NCBI GenBank assembly: GCA_005888325.1 | Contig: VAWU01000062.1 | Coordinates: 43,955 to 107,954 of the forward strand | DNA from: Actinomycetota bacterium | GTDB taxonomy: Bacteria; Actinomycetota; Acidimicrobiia; Acidimicrobiales; AC-14 | Length of the DNA stretch: 64,000 nucleotides | Reading direction: 5' to 3' | Part shown: piece by piece, positions 63,038 to 64,000 of the stretch | How the letters are laid out: each line of letters begins with the position of its first letter | Numbering within the stretch: position 1 is the first letter of the stretch | Program-made: the position numbers and the translations under genes | The notes under the pieces: model-generated | Seen by the model: the letters and a program-made list of their open reading frames with translations, nothing else | Told to the model about the DNA's origin: nothing | Databases searched by the model: none

Positions 63038-64000
63038 ATGCTCACCCCCCGGCGAGCGGCGGTCGCCCTCGCGTTCGTGCTGCTGGCCGGGTTGCTCCTC
63101 GTCGGCACGGTCCCGACTCCCGCCGCCGCCGCGTCGCGACCGACGGTCGTCGTGGCGTTCTGGACCGAGGACCCGAGTGCGAACCTGGTCTTCGATCCCG
63201 CCGCTTCGGGCGAGCCGCACGACCGGCTGCTGCGTACGCTCGACGCGCAGCGCGGGGTGGCCGGCGGGCTGATGTCGTCGGTCGAGAGCACGTACACGCG
63301 CCAGCAGGCCCTGCTCGACATCTCGCAGGGGAGCCGCCAGTCGGGTTCGCTCTACAGCGGCAATACGCCCGCGCTGCACGCCGTTCGCGATGGCGCCGGA
63401 GCGACCATCGACGGCTGGGACACCGCGCGACTTCGCGCCAGGGACGTGTCGGTGACCCTGCGGCCGGGGACGCTCGCCGGCGCGGTTCCGGGTGGCGCCG
63501 GGTACGTCGGCGTGACCGGGTCTGACGAGGTCGCGATCGCCGCGGCCGACGAGCACGGAAGGGTTGCGGCGTTCTCCACCGGGCCGGCCGCGACCATCGA
63601 CGCGCGTGTGGCGGGGATGCTCGACGCGCGCCGGCTCGTCGTGGTCGAGTTGCCCGGCGGTGATGCCGGTCGGGCGGCGCTCCTGGGGCTCTTGGCCGGG
63701 CGCGGCCCCGACGAGCTCGTGGTGGTGGCGCACCTGCCGCCGACGCCGCCCGAGCAAGGCTTCGGCCGGGCGCCCACGCGCTTCTACCGCCTCCCCGCCT
63801 TCGCCGTTGCCGGCGCGGAGTCGAAGGCGAGTGCGAAGCACGGCGCTGCCGGCGACGACCGCACCGTCCGCTCTGGCTCCACCCGCCGCCCCGGGCTCGT
63901 GTCGGCCATCGACATCCTGCCCACGGTGCTCGATCACCTCCACGTCACGGTTCCCGACGCCGTTCGGGGCGAGACCGTGCGCGTGGCGTCAGGCGTGTCT
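63038..64000 (+). CDS. Secreted protein, alkaline-phosphatase-like, cut by window edge
   Basis: A frame of at least 321 residues, still open at the end of the window. Residues 1-33 are a signal peptide (RRAAVALAFVLLAGLLLVG... PAAAAS). The following part has RPTVVVAFWTEDPSAN, a conserved-looking VVVVAHLPPTPPEQGFG, and near the edge RPGLVSAIDILPTVLDHLHVTVPDAVRGE, the turn found near the end of the catalytic domain of alkaline-phosphatase/phosphodiesterase superfamily proteins (DxxPTVL...G...P). No metal-binding His/Asp set is obvious in what is visible. A membrane segment may follow beyond the window. Confidence 0.6.
   Translation, partial: MLTPRRAAVALAFVLLAGLLLVGTVPTPAAAASRPTVVVAFWTEDPSANLVFDPAASGEPHDRLLRTLDAQRGVAGGLMSSVESTYTRQQALLDISQGSRQSGSLYSGNTPALHAVRDGAGATIDGWDTARLRARDVSVTLRPGTLAGAVPGGAGYVGVTGSDEVAIAAADEHGRVAAFSTGPAATIDARVAGMLDARRLVVVELPGGDAGRAALLGLLAGRGPDELVVVAHLPPTPPEQGFGRAPTRFYRLPAFAVAGAESKASAKHGAAGDDRTVRSGSTRRPGLVSAIDILPTVLDHLHVTVPDAVRGETVRVASGVS

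Overview
The window is about 70% GC and densely coded. It uses many GTG and TTG starts and many 4-base stop/start overlaps. It carries families typical of Actinomycetota: a WS/DGAT triacylglycerol synthase, a small lipid-droplet protein of the MLDS/HbhA kind with its XRE regulator, F420-type LLM oxidoreductase, paired FadE-like acyl-CoA dehydrogenases, DUF4190, DUF3040 and DUF6027. The best guess is a high-GC actinobacterium, possibly of the Acidimicrobiia. That is an inference from family content; there is no rRNA in the window, and no intact tRNA gene was seen.

Layout. 0-10 kb: a seven-bladed propeller lipoprotein, a mitochondrial-type aconitase, a lipocalin-like protein, a DUF4190 membrane protein and the large subunit of glutamate synthase. 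10-17 kb: a four-gene leftward operon (SDR-HAD fusion, zinc dehydrogenase, LarA-like protein, PlsC acyltransferase) facing a TetR regulator across a 23-base gap with a palindromic operator, followed by an orphan type IV prepilin. 17-22 kb: a leftward run (CurA-like reductase, alkyl-DHAP-synthase-like flavoenzyme, MFS transporter) facing a second TetR gene with its own perfect operator. 22-28 kb: a neutral-lipid neighbourhood of metallo-beta-lactamase protein, SnoaL protein, WS/DGAT, patatin lipase, MLDS-like protein, MLDSR-like regulator and MscS channel. 28-35 kb: glyoxalase, glycosyltransferase and acetoacetate-decarboxylase-like genes, then the 3' half of a tRNA (a likely attachment-site scar), then a cobalt-type nitrile hydratase cluster with an LLM oxidoreductase, a methyltransferase and a CrtA-like enzyme.

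35-41 kb: a MacAB-like ABC efflux operon made of an adaptor with a peptidoglycan-binding domain, a lipoprotein, an ATPase and an FtsX-type permease. 41-49 kb: two CusA/CzcA-class RND pumps flanking a very small adaptor-like lipoprotein, preceded by a long non-coding leader. 49-64 kb: a class C-type serine hydrolase, a small zincin, a UvrD-family helicase, a glyoxalase-like protein, dodecin, a heterodimeric ABC exporter whose catalytically competent half is frameshifted, an acyl-CoA dehydrogenase pair with an epoxide-hydrolase-like protein, an S1P-lyase-like PLP enzyme, a DUF6027 protein and a truncated secreted protein at the window edge.

How it fits together. Much of the window concerns lipid metabolism: acyl reduction and transfer, ether-lipid-type chemistry, triacylglycerol synthesis and packaging, and acyl-CoA oxidation. 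Two TetR genes and one XRE gene each sit beside a clear inverted repeat. Two efflux systems resemble Gram-negative tripartite pumps but look adapted to an envelope without TolC. The strongest leads are the TetR-controlled LarA-like operon, the lipid-droplet locus, the RND pair with a minimal adaptor, and the tRNA-derived scar beside the nitrile hydratase region.
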